Origin: Undibacterium sp. 5I1
GTDB lineage: Bacteria; Pseudomonadota; Gammaproteobacteria; Burkholderiales; Burkholderiaceae_D
Length of the DNA: 64,000 bases
Assembly: GCF_034314085.1 (NCBI RefSeq)
Contig: NZ_JAVIWI010000001.1
Span: 1,426,001 to 1,490,000 of the forward strand
Reading direction: 5' to 3'
Shown here: in pieces, positions 36,409-47,020 of the stretch
Position numbering within the stretch: position 1 is the stretch's first letter
Layout of the letters: every line of letters begins with the position of its first letter
The notes under the pieces: generated by a model
Databases searched by the model: none
The model's input: the letters and a program-made list of their open reading frames with translations, nothing else
Told to the model about the DNA's origin: nothing
Program-made: the position numbers and the translations under genes

Positions 36409-36981
36409 ATGAGCGTGACTATTTACGACAAAAGCGACAAAGGTCGCGAAGAGATTGCCACTCGCAAATACCAGCTGCCATCGCGGATGAGAACCTTGCT
36501 TGTGATGGTCGACGGTAAGCAAACGGTCGATGATTTGCTTAAAAAAGTTGCAGGTCTAGGATTAAATGCTCAAAGCATTCAGGATCTAGTGGATCAAGGT
36601 TTTATTACGCCGCCTTTGTTTGCAGAGCATACCGCAAGCTTAACTACGGTTGATTTAGATATCTCAGACAGCATGACTGAGTCAGGTGATAGCGATTTAC
36701 CTTCTACCGATCTAATGGACGATGCGACTCGTATTCAGGCACTAAAGAATTTCTTTAATGAAACCATCAAAATAACGCTAGGCTTACGAGGTTTTACTTT
36801 GCAGCTCAAGGTAGAACGTTCTGCGACTTTAGAAGAGTTCCGCGAACTACGGAATCCTTATATTGAGGCAGTATTAAAATCAAAAGGAAAAGAAATGGCT
36901 CGCAGTCTGCGAGATCGTCTGGACCACCTGCTTTATGCTGGCGATCCCAAATTAGAAAAAATCGTTCCTGACGATGAGTGA
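36409..36981 (+). CDS. Conserved-looking protein of unknown function
   Basis: 190 aa, not recognised. Residues 1-70 (LPSRMRTLLVMVDGKQTVDDLLKK, LVDQGFITPP) look like a small winged-helix-like domain of the kind that follows PilZ or stands alone in betaproteobacterial proteins. Residues 71-105 form an acidic, low-complexity linker (DSMTESGDSDLPSTD). Residues 106-190 are a helical domain (FFNETIKITLGLRGFTLQLK, SLRDRLDHLL). No signal peptide or membrane helix, so cytoplasmic. Single-gene unit ending at the terminator at 37013. Confidence 0.8.
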   Translation: MSVTIYDKSDKGREEIATRKYQLPSRMRTLLVMVDGKQTVDDLLKKVAGLGLNAQSIQDLVDQGFITPPLFAEHTASLTTVDLDISDSMTESGDSDLPSTDLMDDATRIQALKNFFNETIKITLGLRGFTLQLKVERSATLEEFRELRNPYIEAVLKSKGKEMARSLRDRLDHLLYAGDPKLEKIVPDDE

Positions 36982-37012
36982 TTTCGACTAAAAAAATATG
37001 AATCAAGCAGAC

Positions 37013-37039
37013 AAAAAGCCAGGAATCTCCTGGCTTTTT
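37013..37039. terminator. Bidirectional terminator
   Basis: AAAAAGCCAGG and CCTGGCTTTTT form an 11-bp stem with a 5-base loop between the convergent genes 36409-36981 and 37069-38670. The A- and T-runs allow use in both directions. Confidence 0.9.
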
Positions 37040-37068
37040 GTTTGGTCAAACTGTCGAATAAACTAAGC

Positions 37069-38670
37069 TTACTCAATACCTTGACTGCTCAAATATTCTT
37101 CATATGTACCACGGAAATCGATGATTTCACTTTCTTTGATTTCTAAAATTCGGTTTGCCAGCGAGGACACAAACTCACGGTCATGCGATACAAAAATCAG
37201 TGTGCCGGCATATTTTTCGAGCGCGATATTTAAAGATTCGATCGACTCCATATCCATATGATTAGTCGGCTCATCCATCAATAAGACGTTATGACGGCCA
37301 AGCATTAACTTGCCGTACATCATGCGGCCTTTTTCACCACCGGACAATACTTTGACTGATTTTTTAACGTCGTCGCCGCCAAACAGCAAACGCCCTAATA
37401 TTGATCTCACTGCCTGATCATCATCGCCTTCTTGGGTCCAGCGACTTATCCAATCCGTCAGATTTTTATCCTCAGAAAATTCCTCTGTCGGATCTTGTGG
37501 CATGTAGCCGACATTGGCATTTTCCGCCCATTTCACCAAACCTCGATCTGCACTCAGTTTGCAAATTTCTTCGCCACCGATGCAACGCAATAAAGTCGTC
37601 TTACCGATACCATTAGCGCCAATAATCGCAATGCGTTCGCCTGCTTCTACCATCAAATCAAGCTTGCTAAACAAGGTTTTGTCATAGGACTTAGACAAGC
37701 CCTGAACTTCCACTGCCAACCGATGCAATTTCTTTTCGCCGTCAAACCGGACAAAAGGATTCTGGCGACTTGATGGCTTAAAGTCTTCAATTTTAATCTT
37801 GTCGATCTGTTTTGCCCGCGAAGTTGCCTGGCGCGCTTTTGATTTGTTCGCTGAGAAACGGCGTACAAAATCTTGTAATTCTGCGACCTTCTCTTTCGCC
37901 TTCGCATTGTTCGACATCTGCTGGGCACGTGCTTGCGAGGACGCAAACATATACTCATCATAATTGCCTGGATATACCTTCAAAGTTCCATAATCCATAT
38001 CTGCCATATGGGTACAAACTTGATTCAAGAAATGTCGATCATGTGAAATAATGATCATGGTCGAGTTACGATCATTCAGCGTATCTTCTAACCAGCGAAT
38101 AGTATTGATGTCCAAGTTATTCGTTGGCTCATCCAGCAGCAAAATATCAGGATTAGAAAACAATGCTTGTGCCAATAACACCCGCAGTTTCCAACCTGGC
38201 GCGATTCCACTCATCAAACCCTGATGCTGATCAGTCGGAATACCCGCACCCAACAACAACTCACCTGCTCTTGGTTCCGCTGTGTAACCATCATATTCGG
38301 CGAATTTTGCTTCCAGATCGGCGGCTTTCATGTAGTCGTCGTCAGTTGCCTCTGGGTTAGCATAGATCGCATCGCGTTCAGCCATCGCTGCCCACATCTC
38401 TGTGTGCCCCATCATGACAACGTCCAACACCCGCATATCTTCAAAAGCAAATTGATCTTGCCGCAATTTACCGAGACGTTCGTTCTGATCTAGCATCACG
38501 GTGCCGCTGGACTGCTCTAAGTCGCCACCAAGAATTTTCATAAAGGTGGATTTGCCACAGCCATTGGCACCAATTAAGCCATAGCGGTTACCGTCGCCAA
38601 ACTTGACAGTAATGTTTTCAAACAGCGGCTTAGGGCCAAACTGCATCGTAATATTTGCGGTAGAAAGCAT
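37069..38670 (-). CDS. ABC-F family ATPase, YbiT-like
   Basis: 533 aa with two ABC domains in one chain and no membrane helices. Walker [10 protein letters not shown] and GANGIGKTT, two LSGGE-type or degenerate signatures (the second is VLSGGEKGR), Walker [12 protein letters not shown] and [11 protein letters not shown]. The linker between domains is basic and helical ([17 protein letters not shown]). ABC-F proteins act on ribosomes (EttA, Uup, YbiT, YheS groups); length and sequence style fit YbiT. Convergent with the preceding unknown gene. Confidence 0.9.
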   Translation of the reverse strand: MLSTANITMQFGPKPLFENITVKFGDGNRYGLIGANGCGKSTFMKILGGDLEQSSGTVMLDQNERLGKLRQDQFAFEDMRVLDVVMMGHTEMWAAMAERDAIYANPEATDDDYMKAADLEAKFAEYDGYTAEPRAGELLLGAGIPTDQHQGLMSGIAPGWKLRVLLAQALFSNPDILLLDEPTNNLDINTIRWLEDTLNDRNSTMIIISHDRHFLNQVCTHMADMDYGTLKVYPGNYDEYMFASSQARAQQMSNNAKAKEKVAELQDFVRRFSANKSKARQATSRAKQIDKIKIEDFKPSSRQNPFVRFDGEKKLHRLAVEVQGLSKSYDKTLFSKLDLMVEAGERIAIIGANGIGKTTLLRCIGGEEICKLSADRGLVKWAENANVGYMPQDPTEEFSEDKNLTDWISRWTQEGDDDQAVRSILGRLLFGGDDVKKSVKVLSGGEKGRMMYGKLMLGRHNVLLMDEPTNHMDMESIESLNIALEKYAGTLIFVSHDREFVSSLANRILEIKESEIIDFRGTYEEYLSSQGIE

Positions 38671-39254
38671 GTGTGTATTTTTACTCTTCTCTTAATAATC
38701 AATAACTTGCGCGACAATCTTAGACTAATTTCAAGCATTAGAAGTGCTAGCTTGAGTCAACACTCGTCAATAAAATAACGAATCACGTACTATTTTTTTA
38801 AAAATTTTTATATCTTAGGTTAGGCAAGATTTTACATCAGCTCGCCTAATAGATAGGGACGTTTGTGATAACTTGCCAGGATTCGTCCGAAAACTGGCAA
38901 GAATTTGCCTAAGTCGTTAATTCAGCAATGGAAGTCGCTTCGTCCCCCCCCATAGCAATATCTAATATACTCCCACCAATTTCATTAAAATATACTCTAG
39001 TAGCCATTATTTACGTAGACTTTTAAATATACAGATAGGGAGTATAAAATATCAAGCTACCAAAGTTTGAAGTTTGAGGTTTGATTTTTATTGATCTGGA
39101 ATAGGTGAAGTTAATTTCGTTCAAGCCAACCAATAGATTACTTAAATGCAATATAGGTTAAGTATCTTTCCTAAATCGTCTGGCAATCTTTGTTAAACTC
39201 TGGCGCTTCAACTTAAACTGCAACCTGGCGCTACTTAGTGCAACTGAATAAACC
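38671..39254. other. 584-base spacer with AT-rich palindromic stretch
   Basis: No gene seen. It contains a TTGCCAG/CTGGCAA inverted repeat (about 38872-38901). Further on is an AT-rich segment 38964-39046 whose ends (AATATACTCCC and GGGAGTATA) resemble the ends of the 86-bp repeats at 41805, 56346 and 61681 but whose interior does not match. It could be a decayed family member. Confidence 0.45.
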
Positions 39255-40403
39255 ATGAGCGATCTCCCTGTCATTAGCTGGACCGAAAACGACCAAGTGC
39301 ATACCGCTCGTTGGCATTCTGAAAGTGGATCACCAGCGCCTAAACGTGTGCAAATCGCTGATGACCGCATGACTGCCGACACCGCGTACCGTCTTGCTTG
39401 TGAAGGCACTGCCTTGTTATGGCGTGGCGACTTTCAAAATGCACGCCAGCTACTACAAGCATTGGCCAGACGGATCGATAAAAAGCCAGCTAAATCACGC
39501 AAAGCTGAGAAAGCTCCGGCAACGATGACAGAGGCTTTCCATTTGCACCGTCAGGCCCAATCACAGCGTGCCCGTGTGTTGGCAATGCTGTTATTGCCGT
39601 TTAATGCCGACTACAGCATTCCCCTCCGCCGTGCCCCTGATCTGCGCCAAGCCTGCGCTGAGGCTTATGGTGTCGTTGATGCAAACAGCACGCCTTTCAT
39701 CGCGTCGCTTAGAGAATTATTAGGACTGACAGGCGCGCATGAGTGGCGTAAAAACGGCGTAGAAATCGAGGTGCTGAACAACCGCATTCACCCACATTAC
39801 GGCGTGTTCTCACCTGTTCGTGGCGAATATTTGGATCTGATCGCCAAAGCGCCATTGCCATCAACCGAACTGGCGTTTGATATTGGTACCGGCACCGGCG
39901 TCATTGCTGCTTTGCTCGCACAACGCGGCATCAAGCGCATTATCGCCACCGATCAGGATGAGCGTGCATTAAGCTGCGCTCGTGAGAATATTCAGCGATT
40001 AGGGAGCGACCAGCAAGTTGAGATCATTAAGGCAGATTTATTTCCGGCAGGCCGCGCGCCGCTGATAGTCTGCAACCCACCGTGGGTTCCTGCCCGCCCC
40101 AACTCGCCGATTGAATATGCAGTCTACGACCCAGATAGCCGCATGTTGCGTGGATTTTTATCCGGCGTTGCGGATCATTTAGAAGCCAAAGGCGAGGCCT
40201 GGCTTATTCTGTCCGATCTGGCAGAACATCTGGGCTTGCGCACATCGGCAGAATTATGGTCGTGGATGGATGCGGGCGGTTTAGAAGTCGTTGGAAAAAT
40301 GGATATCAAACCACGGCATGGCAAAGCGACCGATAGCGAGGATCCTTTGCATGGCGCCAGATCAAAAGAAGTGACTTCTTTGTGGCGCTTGAGGGTGAAG
40401 TAA
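39255..40403 (+). CDS. Class I SAM-dependent methyltransferase with NPPW motif
   Basis: 382 aa. The C-terminal half carries the SAM site (FDIGTGTGVIAALLAQRG) and catalytic NPPW (VCNPPWVPARP), typical of enzymes that methylate an amide or exocyclic amine, such as PrmC-, RlmF- or TrmN6-like methyltransferases. The N-terminal half is helical, with a KKPAKSRKAEKAP basic stretch likely to contact nucleic acid. PrmC proper is about 280 aa and uses the same motif, but the N-terminal region here is different, so substrate is unassigned. Starts at ATG 39255. Confidence 0.85.
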   Translation: MSDLPVISWTENDQVHTARWHSESGSPAPKRVQIADDRMTADTAYRLACEGTALLWRGDFQNARQLLQALARRIDKKPAKSRKAEKAPATMTEAFHLHRQAQSQRARVLAMLLLPFNADYSIPLRRAPDLRQACAEAYGVVDANSTPFIASLRELLGLTGAHEWRKNGVEIEVLNNRIHPHYGVFSPVRGEYLDLIAKAPLPSTELAFDIGTGTGVIAALLAQRGIKRIIATDQDERALSCARENIQRLGSDQQVEIIKADLFPAGRAPLIVCNPPWVPARPNSPIEYAVYDPDSRMLRGFLSGVADHLEAKGEAWLILSDLAEHLGLRTSAELWSWMDAGGLEVVGKMDIKPRHGKATDSEDPLHGARSKEVTSLWRLRVK

Positions 40404-40507
40404 GCGACGTGAGGTAAGCGCTATGTTCAAAAGCTCAAAATCCGATGAAAACTTCTTAACTAAATTAAGCTTCAGCGTAATTCAAGCTCAATCTAATTCA
40501 ATCTGAT

Positions 40508-40975
40508 TCAATTTAATTCAAGCACATAAGACCATTCAGCCCCGGTGCTTGGGTCAAGTTTTCCCTCGATCTGCCACCCCATTGATTTATAGAGATGAAC
40601 AGCCGCAAACATCGTTGTCCATGTCTCTAAATAAATGCTGGTATAGCTTGTTTGCTTAGCGATCACGACTGCGTTTTGAAGCAAAATTTTGCCAATGCCC
40701 TTCCCTCTGGTAGCAGAATCCACATAAAAGGCAGAGAGTTTAAGGACACGTTCACTTTTGCGAGAGAGTATTAATGAACCGACGATTTCTCCATCTAACT
40801 CCGCAACCAATTGTGTAATAGTCGTTTGGCTAAGTACGCCCAATTGCCCTAAGTCTCGGTCTAAATGATCAAAATCTGGCTCCAGACCAAATTCACGCAT
40901 AGCAACGCTGGCAATCTCATGCACCCTAGGGCGGTCAGCCAGGCACGCTGCTCTTATAACTACATTGTTCGGCAT
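40508..40975 (-). CDS. GNAT-family N-acetyltransferase
   Basis: 155 aa, a single GNAT domain. Motif A reads RGKGIGKILLQNAV (acetyl-CoA pyrophosphate binding), preceded by the beta-strand LSAFYVDSATRG and followed by YLETWTTMFAAVHLYKSMGW. The substrate, small molecule or protein, cannot be told. Convergent with the methyltransferase gene. Confidence 0.88.
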   Translation of the reverse strand: MPNNVVIRAACLADRPRVHEIASVAMREFGLEPDFDHLDRDLGQLGVLSQTTITQLVAELDGEIVGSLILSRKSERVLKLSAFYVDSATRGKGIGKILLQNAVVIAKQTSYTSIYLETWTTMFAAVHLYKSMGWQIEGKLDPSTGAEWSYVLELN

Positions 40976-41091
40976 AAATCCATTTCAAAATGAGTTTCGT
41001 AGTCATAAATGACCCGTGAAAATTTAACACGGCCAGAACACATCTCAGTAGAATAAAAGTGTGATTATTCGGGAAATCTAAGGAGTTCATT

Positions 41092-41691
41092 ATGCCGCTT
41101 TTGCTTTTGCGTCATCTATCTGGCCGTTACGTCTCGATAATATTTCTGCTGTTATGGCTTGTTATTCCAAATGCCCACGCCATTGATCGCTATCAAATCG
41201 ATCCTGAGCATACTTTCTCCGTATTTGAATACAATCACTGGGGCTTGTCTTTGCAACGTGGGCGGTTCGACAAGAATACCGGCACGATTGAGCTAGATAC
41301 TGCCAATAAAACTGGCTCGGTTCAATTTGAGATCGACACTGCCTCGGTCAGTACCGGCACTGCGCTGTTCGACACCAGCTTACGCTCACCTAGTTTTTTT
41401 GATGCGATGCAATTCCCAAAAATCGCTTTTAAATCAAACGCCTTACGATTTGACGATGCTGGAAAACTCACCGGCATCGATGGTGATTTAACCATCAAAG
41501 GTATCACTAAGCCTGCTAAGTTCGAGCTGACGCAATTCAATTGCCGCTTTATGGTGATCTATTTACGATCGGCATGTGGCGCCAATGGTTACACCAAAAT
41601 CCTGCGCAGTGATTTTAATGTTGGACGATATGTGCCATTTGTGAGCGATGAAGTGACTTTGTATTTCAGCGTTGAGGCAATTAAAGAGTAA
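41092..41691 (+). CDS. YceI-family periplasmic lipocalin-like protein
   Basis: 199 aa with signal peptide (IIFLLLWLVIPNAHA-ID). The rest is one YceI domain: YQIDPEHTFSVFEYNHWG, GRFDKNTGTIELD and FKSNALRFDD are characteristic. YceI proteins bind isoprenoid lipids in the periplasm and are often stress-induced. Single gene with AAGGAG upstream (41081-41086). Confidence 0.92.
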   Translation: MPLLLLRHLSGRYVSIIFLLLWLVIPNAHAIDRYQIDPEHTFSVFEYNHWGLSLQRGRFDKNTGTIELDTANKTGSVQFEIDTASVSTGTALFDTSLRSPSFFDAMQFPKIAFKSNALRFDDAGKLTGIDGDLTIKGITKPAKFELTQFNCRFMVIYLRSACGANGYTKILRSDFNVGRYVPFVSDEVTLYFSVEAIKE

Positions 41692-41804
41692 ATAGAGGGT
41701 TGTAAATAAGAAGTACTTCAGTTGCTGGCCAAGGAATAGAATTTAAAGATCGCCTTTACCGATCTAAACTAGATCATCAGACTATTTACTCGACACCCAC
41801 AAAT

Positions 41805-41890
41805 AATATACTGGTATCCCGTATATTTTAGTTGTCCATATGATTACTGGGCAATAGAGCATTTTTACAAAAAATAATGGGGAGTATATT
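41805..41890. repeat. 86-bp palindromic repeat, copy A
   Basis: Starts AATATACT and ends AGTATATT, with an inner ATTGCCCAGTAATC/TGTCCATAT-type imperfect stem. Aligns end to end with copies at 56346-56430 (reverse) and 61681-61766. It lies between yceI and ribF. Confidence 0.85.
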
Positions 41891-42027
41891 GCTTGAGCTT
41901 GTAATTTTGTTGATGAAAAACACAACAAGAATGGTTTTTTCAACATCACCAGCCTGGTAAAGTTGAGAGCGTAAAAGTTTTCACTGAAGTCTTTATTGTT
42001 CAAAAATCGATGGCCCCAGACGAATTA

Positions 42028-42263
42028 TCCTAGAAACGGCAGTTGGACGAGTCTGAGTGTGCATTTTTTTCGGCTTTTCAGCAAGGCGAGACGAGGCGCA
42101 ACCTTCACGTTGCAACGAGGAGCAACGCAGCTGGGGAGCCGAAAAAGTGTGCAATCAGATTCGTAGTGCTGTCACCAGAACGGTGACGGTAAAAACACTG
42201 AAACGATTCAATTTAATCAAATACTTATTAATACTGACAAGCGGTCAACTGTCGTTTCTAGGA
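42028..42263. mobile_element. 236-bp MITE upstream of ribF
   Basis: Near-perfect terminal inverted repeats of about 19 bp (TCCTAGAAACG...) flanked on both sides by TTA (42025-42027 and 42264-42266), consistent with a 3-bp target duplication. Inner hairpins include TTTTTCGGCT with AGCCGAAAAA and CGTCACC-type pairs near 42170-42190. No coding capacity for a transposase; presumably moved in trans by an unidentified IS. It lies 112 bases before the ribF start. Confidence 0.8.
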
Positions 42264-42377
42264 TTATCATCAACGAAAGTCTTTCTTTCCCTCATCCAAA
42301 GCAAAAACGTAATGAGAATGCATTTATAATCGAAGGTTTTGCATTCAGTCGTTACTCATAGCAGTCACTCAAAAAAT

Positions 42378-43355
42378 ATGAAGGTATTTCGCGGACTTCC
42401 CAACGCTGCCTCGCGTGCGCCCTGCGCACTGGCAATAGGCAACTTTGATGGCGTGCATCTTGGACATCAGGTTTTACTGTCCCACTTGCGCGCCGCCGCT
42501 ACACGCTTGAACGTTGAAGCTGCGGTCATGACGTTTGAACCACATCCACGGGCATTTTTTGCGCAATTGTCTGGCGATATCAGTAAAGCACCTAGCCGCA
42601 TTGCCAATCTGCGTGACAATATGCTGTCGCTGCAAGAAGCTGGCATCGACCGTGTGATCGTGGAGCATTTCAATGCGCATTTTGCTGCGCTGTCACCACA
42701 AGATTTTATTGAAAAAATTCTGGTGCAAGGCTTGCACGTGAAATGGTTAATGGTTGGCGAAGATTTTCGGTACGGTGCCAAACGCGCCGGCGATATCGAC
42801 ATGCTGATCGCAGCTGGCAAACGATTTGGCTTTGAGGTCGAAACACTGCCTGCGGTACAACACAAAGGCGAGCGTATATCTTCATCGGCTGTGCGCGCTG
42901 CGCTGGCGGCAGGTAACTTTGTCGAATCCGAACATTTACTTGGGCGCCCTTATCGTATCTCTGGCCATGTAGTACATGGTCAAAAGTTAGGACGCACTAT
43001 CGGTTTCCCTACATTGAACTTACAAATCGCGCATCATCGTCCTGCTTTGCAAGGCATCTTTATCGTACAAGTGCATGGTTTATCCGTGCAAGCTTTGCCT
43101 GCCGTCGCTAGCCTGGGCGTAAGACCAACGGTAGATGATAGTGGCCGCGTGCTGCTAGAGACACATGTATTTGATTACAGCGGCAATGCCTATGGCAAAG
43201 TGGTCCAGATAGAGTTTTTACAGAAGCTGCGTGATGAAGAAAAATACATCGATCTGGCAACCCTGACCGAAGCGATTGAGCGCGATGCCGAACAGGCCAG
43301 AGCGTATTTTCGTAATCGTGCCACGGGTGCGATATCTGCTACTGACCGAATTTGA
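42378..43355 (+). CDS. ribF: Bifunctional riboflavin kinase / FAD synthetase RibF
   Basis: 325 aa from ATG at 42378 (MKVFRGLP); an in-frame TTG at 42339 is a less likely start. N-terminal nucleotidyltransferase domain with GNFDGVHLGHQ (HxGH-type ATP site) and a C-terminal riboflavin kinase domain beginning GHVVHGQKLGRTIGFPTLNL. Makes FMN and FAD in the cytoplasm. First gene of the conserved ribF-ileS-lspA cluster. A MITE lies just upstream and may affect its promoter. Confidence 0.95.
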   Translation: MKVFRGLPNAASRAPCALAIGNFDGVHLGHQVLLSHLRAAATRLNVEAAVMTFEPHPRAFFAQLSGDISKAPSRIANLRDNMLSLQEAGIDRVIVEHFNAHFAALSPQDFIEKILVQGLHVKWLMVGEDFRYGAKRAGDIDMLIAAGKRFGFEVETLPAVQHKGERISSSAVRAALAAGNFVESEHLLGRPYRISGHVVHGQKLGRTIGFPTLNLQIAHHRPALQGIFIVQVHGLSVQALPAVASLGVRPTVDDSGRVLLETHVFDYSGNAYGKVVQIEFLQKLRDEEKYIDLATLTEAIERDAEQARAYFRNRATGAISATDRI

Positions 43356-43454
43356 AGGTCACTTCTCTTTGTTTAATTCAAGCATTTTTGAATTGAATTA
43401 AATTGAGTCGTCTTCACAAAGAACGCAAAAAAAATAACTCACTTAAAGAAAATT

Positions 43455-46319
43455 ATGTCTAACGAAAAGTCAGCAAAAGTCGCCAGCAAGTATCCAGTCA
43501 ATATGACTGAAACCCCGTTCCCGATGCGCGGCGATCTCGCCAAGCGCGAGCCGCAATGGGTGAAGCAATGGCAAGACAAAAAAATCTATCAACGCATCCG
43601 CAAGGCCTCTGCCAATCGTCCAAAATTTATTCTGCATGACGGCCCGCCGTACGCCAACGGCGACATCCACATCGGCCATGCAGTTAACAAAATTCTGAAA
43701 GACATGATCGTCAAAGCACGCAATATGGCGGGCTTTAATGCGCAGTATGTGCCGGGTTGGGATTGCCATGGCATGCCGATCGAAATCCAGATCGAAAAAC
43801 TATACGGCAAAAATCTGCCGGTGGCCGAAGTACAAGCCAAAGCGCGCGCCTATGCAAACGAGCAGATAGAACGACAAAAAGTAGACTTTATCCGCCTGGG
43901 GGTCTTGGGTGAATGGGACAATCCCTACAAAACCATGAACTTCGGCAATGAGGCCGATGAAATCCGTGCACTCGGCAAGTTGCTTGAAAAAGGCTATGTG
44001 TATCGTGGCCTGAAGCCGGTCAACTGGTGTTTTGATTGCGGCTCTGCTTTGGCAGAGGCAGAAGTCGAATACGAAAATAAACGTGACCCGTCAATCGATG
44101 TCGGTTTCCCGTTTGCAGAGCACGACAAGATCGCTGCGGCGTTTAAACTCGCCAAGCTGCCTGTCGACAAAGGCTACTGCGTGATCTGGACCACGACACC
44201 GTGGACCATCCCCTCCAATCAAGCATTGAACATGCATCCGGAAATCACTTACGCACTGGTCGAGACCGTACGTGAGGGCGAACCGACCTTGCTGATTCTG
44301 GCAAACGATCTGGTAGAGGCATCGCTCACCAATTATGGTCTGGAAGGTAAAGTCATCGCGACCTGCCTCGGCGCTGATCTTTCAGAGATCAATTTTAAAC
44401 ATCCGATGGCACAATTGGATGCAGGCTACGACCGTTTTTCTCCCGTCTATATGGGTGAATACGTGACGCTCGATAGTGGCACAGGTGTGGTCCATTCCGC
44501 ACCAGCTTACGGTATAGAGGATTTCCAATCCTGCAAAGCACACGGCATGAAGGATGATGCCATCATCGCGCCAGTAATGGGCGACGGAAAGTTTGCGTCT
44601 TCACTGCCCTTCTTCGCGGGGATGACGATCTGGGAGGCGTCCAAACCGATCTGCGACAAACTCAAAGAAGCGGGTACCTTGTTCTCGCTGAAAATGTTTG
44701 ATCACAGCTACATGCACTGCTGGCGTCATAAAACGCCGATCATCTACCGTGCAACATCGCAATGGTTTGCGAGTATGGACAATATACCAAAAGATGGTGG
44801 CAATAGCCTGCGCCAAACCGCATTAAAAGCGATCGACGAGACCGCATTTTTCCCAGCATGGGGCAAAGCGCGCCTGCATGGCATGATCGCCAATCGTCCG
44901 GACTGGACACTGTCACGTCAGCGTCAATGGGGCGTACCGATGGCGTTTTTCTTGCACAAAGAAACGGGACAACTGCATCCACGCACCGCGGAATTTCTAG
45001 AACAAATTGCGCAACGTGTTGAGAAAGAGGGTATCGAAGCCTGGCAAAAAATCGAAGTTGCTGATTTGCTTGGTGATGATGCCGATATGTACGTCAAAAA
45101 CCGCGATACGCTGGATGTCTGGTTTGATTCAGGCACCACACATTACACGGTCTTGCGAGGTTCACATAAAGAACAATCGCAGTTCCCTGCCGACTTGTAC
45201 CTGGAAGGCTCTGATCAGCATCGAGGCTGGTTCCATTCGTCTTTACTGACTGCATCGATGCTGGACGGTCGTGCGCCTTACAAGGCTTTGCTGACGCACG
45301 GGTTTGTGGTCGATGGCGAAGGCAAGAAAATGTCTAAGTCCAAAGGTAACGTCGTAGCGCCACAAAAAATCTCGGACACCTTGGGTGCAGATATCTTGCG
45401 CTTGTGGGTAGCTGCAACCGATTACTCCGGCGAGCTGTCTATCTCTGACGAGATCTTGAAACGTGTTACAGAATCTTATCGCCGCATTCGCAATACTTTG
45501 CGCTTCCTGTTAGCGAATACCTCAGATTTCAATCCTGCGACGGACGCAGTGGCTATCAATGAGATGCTGGAAATTGATCGTTACGCGATCGCCAATATGG
45601 CAGCGTTGCAAGCCGATATCCTCGCTCATTATGAGCAGTTTGAATTCCATCCGGTGGTCGCCAAATTGCAATCCTTCTGCTCAGAAGATCTTGGTGGTTT
45701 CTACCTTGATATCCTGAAAGACCGTTTATATACAAGTGGCACGACGTCGACAGCACGTCGTTCTGCACAAACAGCGATCTGGCATATCACGCAAAGTTTG
45801 CTGCGCCTGATGGCACCAACATTGTCTTTTACAGCGGAAGAAGCCTGGGTCAGTTTCGCCAGCAAAGAAGCTTACGCAGAAAGCGATGAAACGATTTTTA
45901 CGCAACTGTATTACGCTTTACCAGTCATCGACAATGCCAGTGCACTGATGGAAAAATACACTGCGTTGCGCTTGATTCGCACGGACGTTACTAAGCAATT
46001 GGAAGAAGTTCGGGTAGCTGGCGGCATCGGGGCATCCTTGCAAGCGGAAGTGACCATCAAAGCCAGCGGTGCTAAATTTGACTTACTGCAAAGCTTTGCC
46101 GATGACTTGCGTTTTGTATTAATCACATCAGCAGCGGTGATAGAGAAAGTGGCGACGGAAGCGGAAGAAGCTGTGATTGTTACGCCATCCAGCTATCAAA
46201 AGTGTGAGCGTTGCTGGCACTATCGCGCTGATGTTGGGGCACATGCAGAACATCCCGGTTTATGCGGTCGTTGTATCAGTAATTTGTTTGGTGCCGGAGA
46301 ATCACGTCAATTTGCGTAA
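43455..46319 (+). CDS. ileS: Isoleucyl-tRNA synthetase
   Basis: 954 aa, full length for the bacterial type. HIGH motif as GDIHIGH near residue 70, class I catalytic core, CP1 editing domain with [15 protein letters not shown] as [11 protein letters not shown] near 620, and a C-terminal zinc finger (CERCWHYR ... CGRCISN). Charges tRNA-Ile and edits valine. Classic neighbour of lspA. Confidence 0.98.
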   Translation: MSNEKSAKVASKYPVNMTETPFPMRGDLAKREPQWVKQWQDKKIYQRIRKASANRPKFILHDGPPYANGDIHIGHAVNKILKDMIVKARNMAGFNAQYVPGWDCHGMPIEIQIEKLYGKNLPVAEVQAKARAYANEQIERQKVDFIRLGVLGEWDNPYKTMNFGNEADEIRALGKLLEKGYVYRGLKPVNWCFDCGSALAEAEVEYENKRDPSIDVGFPFAEHDKIAAAFKLAKLPVDKGYCVIWTTTPWTIPSNQALNMHPEITYALVETVREGEPTLLILANDLVEASLTNYGLEGKVIATCLGADLSEINFKHPMAQLDAGYDRFSPVYMGEYVTLDSGTGVVHSAPAYGIEDFQSCKAHGMKDDAIIAPVMGDGKFASSLPFFAGMTIWEASKPICDKLKEAGTLFSLKMFDHSYMHCWRHKTPIIYRATSQWFASMDNIPKDGGNSLRQTALKAIDETAFFPAWGKARLHGMIANRPDWTLSRQRQWGVPMAFFLHKETGQLHPRTAEFLEQIAQRVEKEGIEAWQKIEVADLLGDDADMYVKNRDTLDVWFDSGTTHYTVLRGSHKEQSQFPADLYLEGSDQHRGWFHSSLLTASMLDGRAPYKALLTHGFVVDGEGKKMSKSKGNVVAPQKISDTLGADILRLWVAATDYSGELSISDEILKRVTESYRRIRNTLRFLLANTSDFNPATDAVAINEMLEIDRYAIANMAALQADILAHYEQFEFHPVVAKLQSFCSEDLGGFYLDILKDRLYTSGTTSTARRSAQTAIWHITQSLLRLMAPTLSFTAEEAWVSFASKEAYAESDETIFTQLYYALPVIDNASALMEKYTALRLIRTDVTKQLEEVRVAGGIGASLQAEVTIKASGAKFDLLQSFADDLRFVLITSAAVIEKVATEAEEAVIVTPSSYQKCERCWHYRADVGAHAEHPGLCGRCISNLFGAGESRQFA

Positions 46320-46355
46320 TTCAAATTGACTCAATTTATCGCTTTAAGCTTTAGC

Positions 46356-46379
46356 CCCTCTCTCATTTGTGGGAGAGGG
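46356..46379. terminator. Hairpin after ileS
   Basis: CCCTCTC and GAGAGGG pair across a 10-base loop, 37 bases after the ileS stop. No clear U-run, so it could equally be a REP-like repeat or RNA-stabilising hairpin. Confidence 0.45.
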
Positions 46380-46492
46380 TTGAGATGAGAGATCAGCGGC
46401 TCAATAATGCAATCATGATCGATGTCATCAAGAATCATCAAGAATCATTTACACGATAATCTCTCTTATTAAAACAAATTCATTCTCACTAT

Positions 46493-47011
46493 ATGGCAAC
46501 TAAAAAACGCAATTCGTTTTCTACCGTCTCTAAATCTTCAGGGAGCTCACTGGCGCCTTGGCTAGGCTTGGCCGGTATTGTTATTTTGTTAGATCAACTT
46601 AGCAAAATAACGATCGCCAAACTATTTACTCTGGGCGAATCACTTCCAGTCACCTCTTTCTTCAACCTGGTGTTGGCGTATAACAAGGGCGCGGCGTTCA
46701 GTTTCTTATCATCAGAATCTGGCTGGCAACGTTATTTATTTACCGCCATCGGCGTAGTTGCTGCTCTGGTCATTACTTATCTGATCAAGCAAAATGCAGG
46801 ACAGCGCTTGTTTTGCTGGGCGCTAGCCTTGATTATGGGGGGTGCTCTGGGTAACGTGCTGGATCGCTTGATGTACGGTCATGTCATCGATTTTTTGGAC
46901 TTCCATTACAAGGATGCGTATCACTTCGCTGCATTTAATATTGCAGATAGTGCTATTTGTGTTGGTGCAGCTTTATTTATTTTGGACGAGCTGCGTCGGG
47001 TAAAAAAATAA
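46493..47011 (+). CDS. lspA: Lipoprotein signal peptidase LspA
   Basis: 172 aa with four membrane helices. The two catalytic aspartates are in [16 protein letters not shown] and [11 protein letters not shown]. Cleaves prolipoprotein signal peptides after lipidation; would process the outer-membrane lipoproteins of the efflux systems here. The coaBC start follows by 9 bases. N-terminus is basic with Ser-rich extension (about 25 residues). Confidence 0.96.
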   Translation: MATKKRNSFSTVSKSSGSSLAPWLGLAGIVILLDQLSKITIAKLFTLGESLPVTSFFNLVLAYNKGAAFSFLSSESGWQRYLFTAIGVVAALVITYLIKQNAGQRLFCWALALIMGGALGNVLDRLMYGHVIDFLDFHYKDAYHFAAFNIADSAICVGAALFILDELRRVKK

Positions 47012-47020
47012 GGAATCATC

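Noticed and set aside
38964..39046. Fourth full copy of the 86-bp repeat
   Set aside because: Only the ends (AATATACTCCC, GGGAGTATA) match; the interior does not align, so it is reported only as a possible decayed relative.
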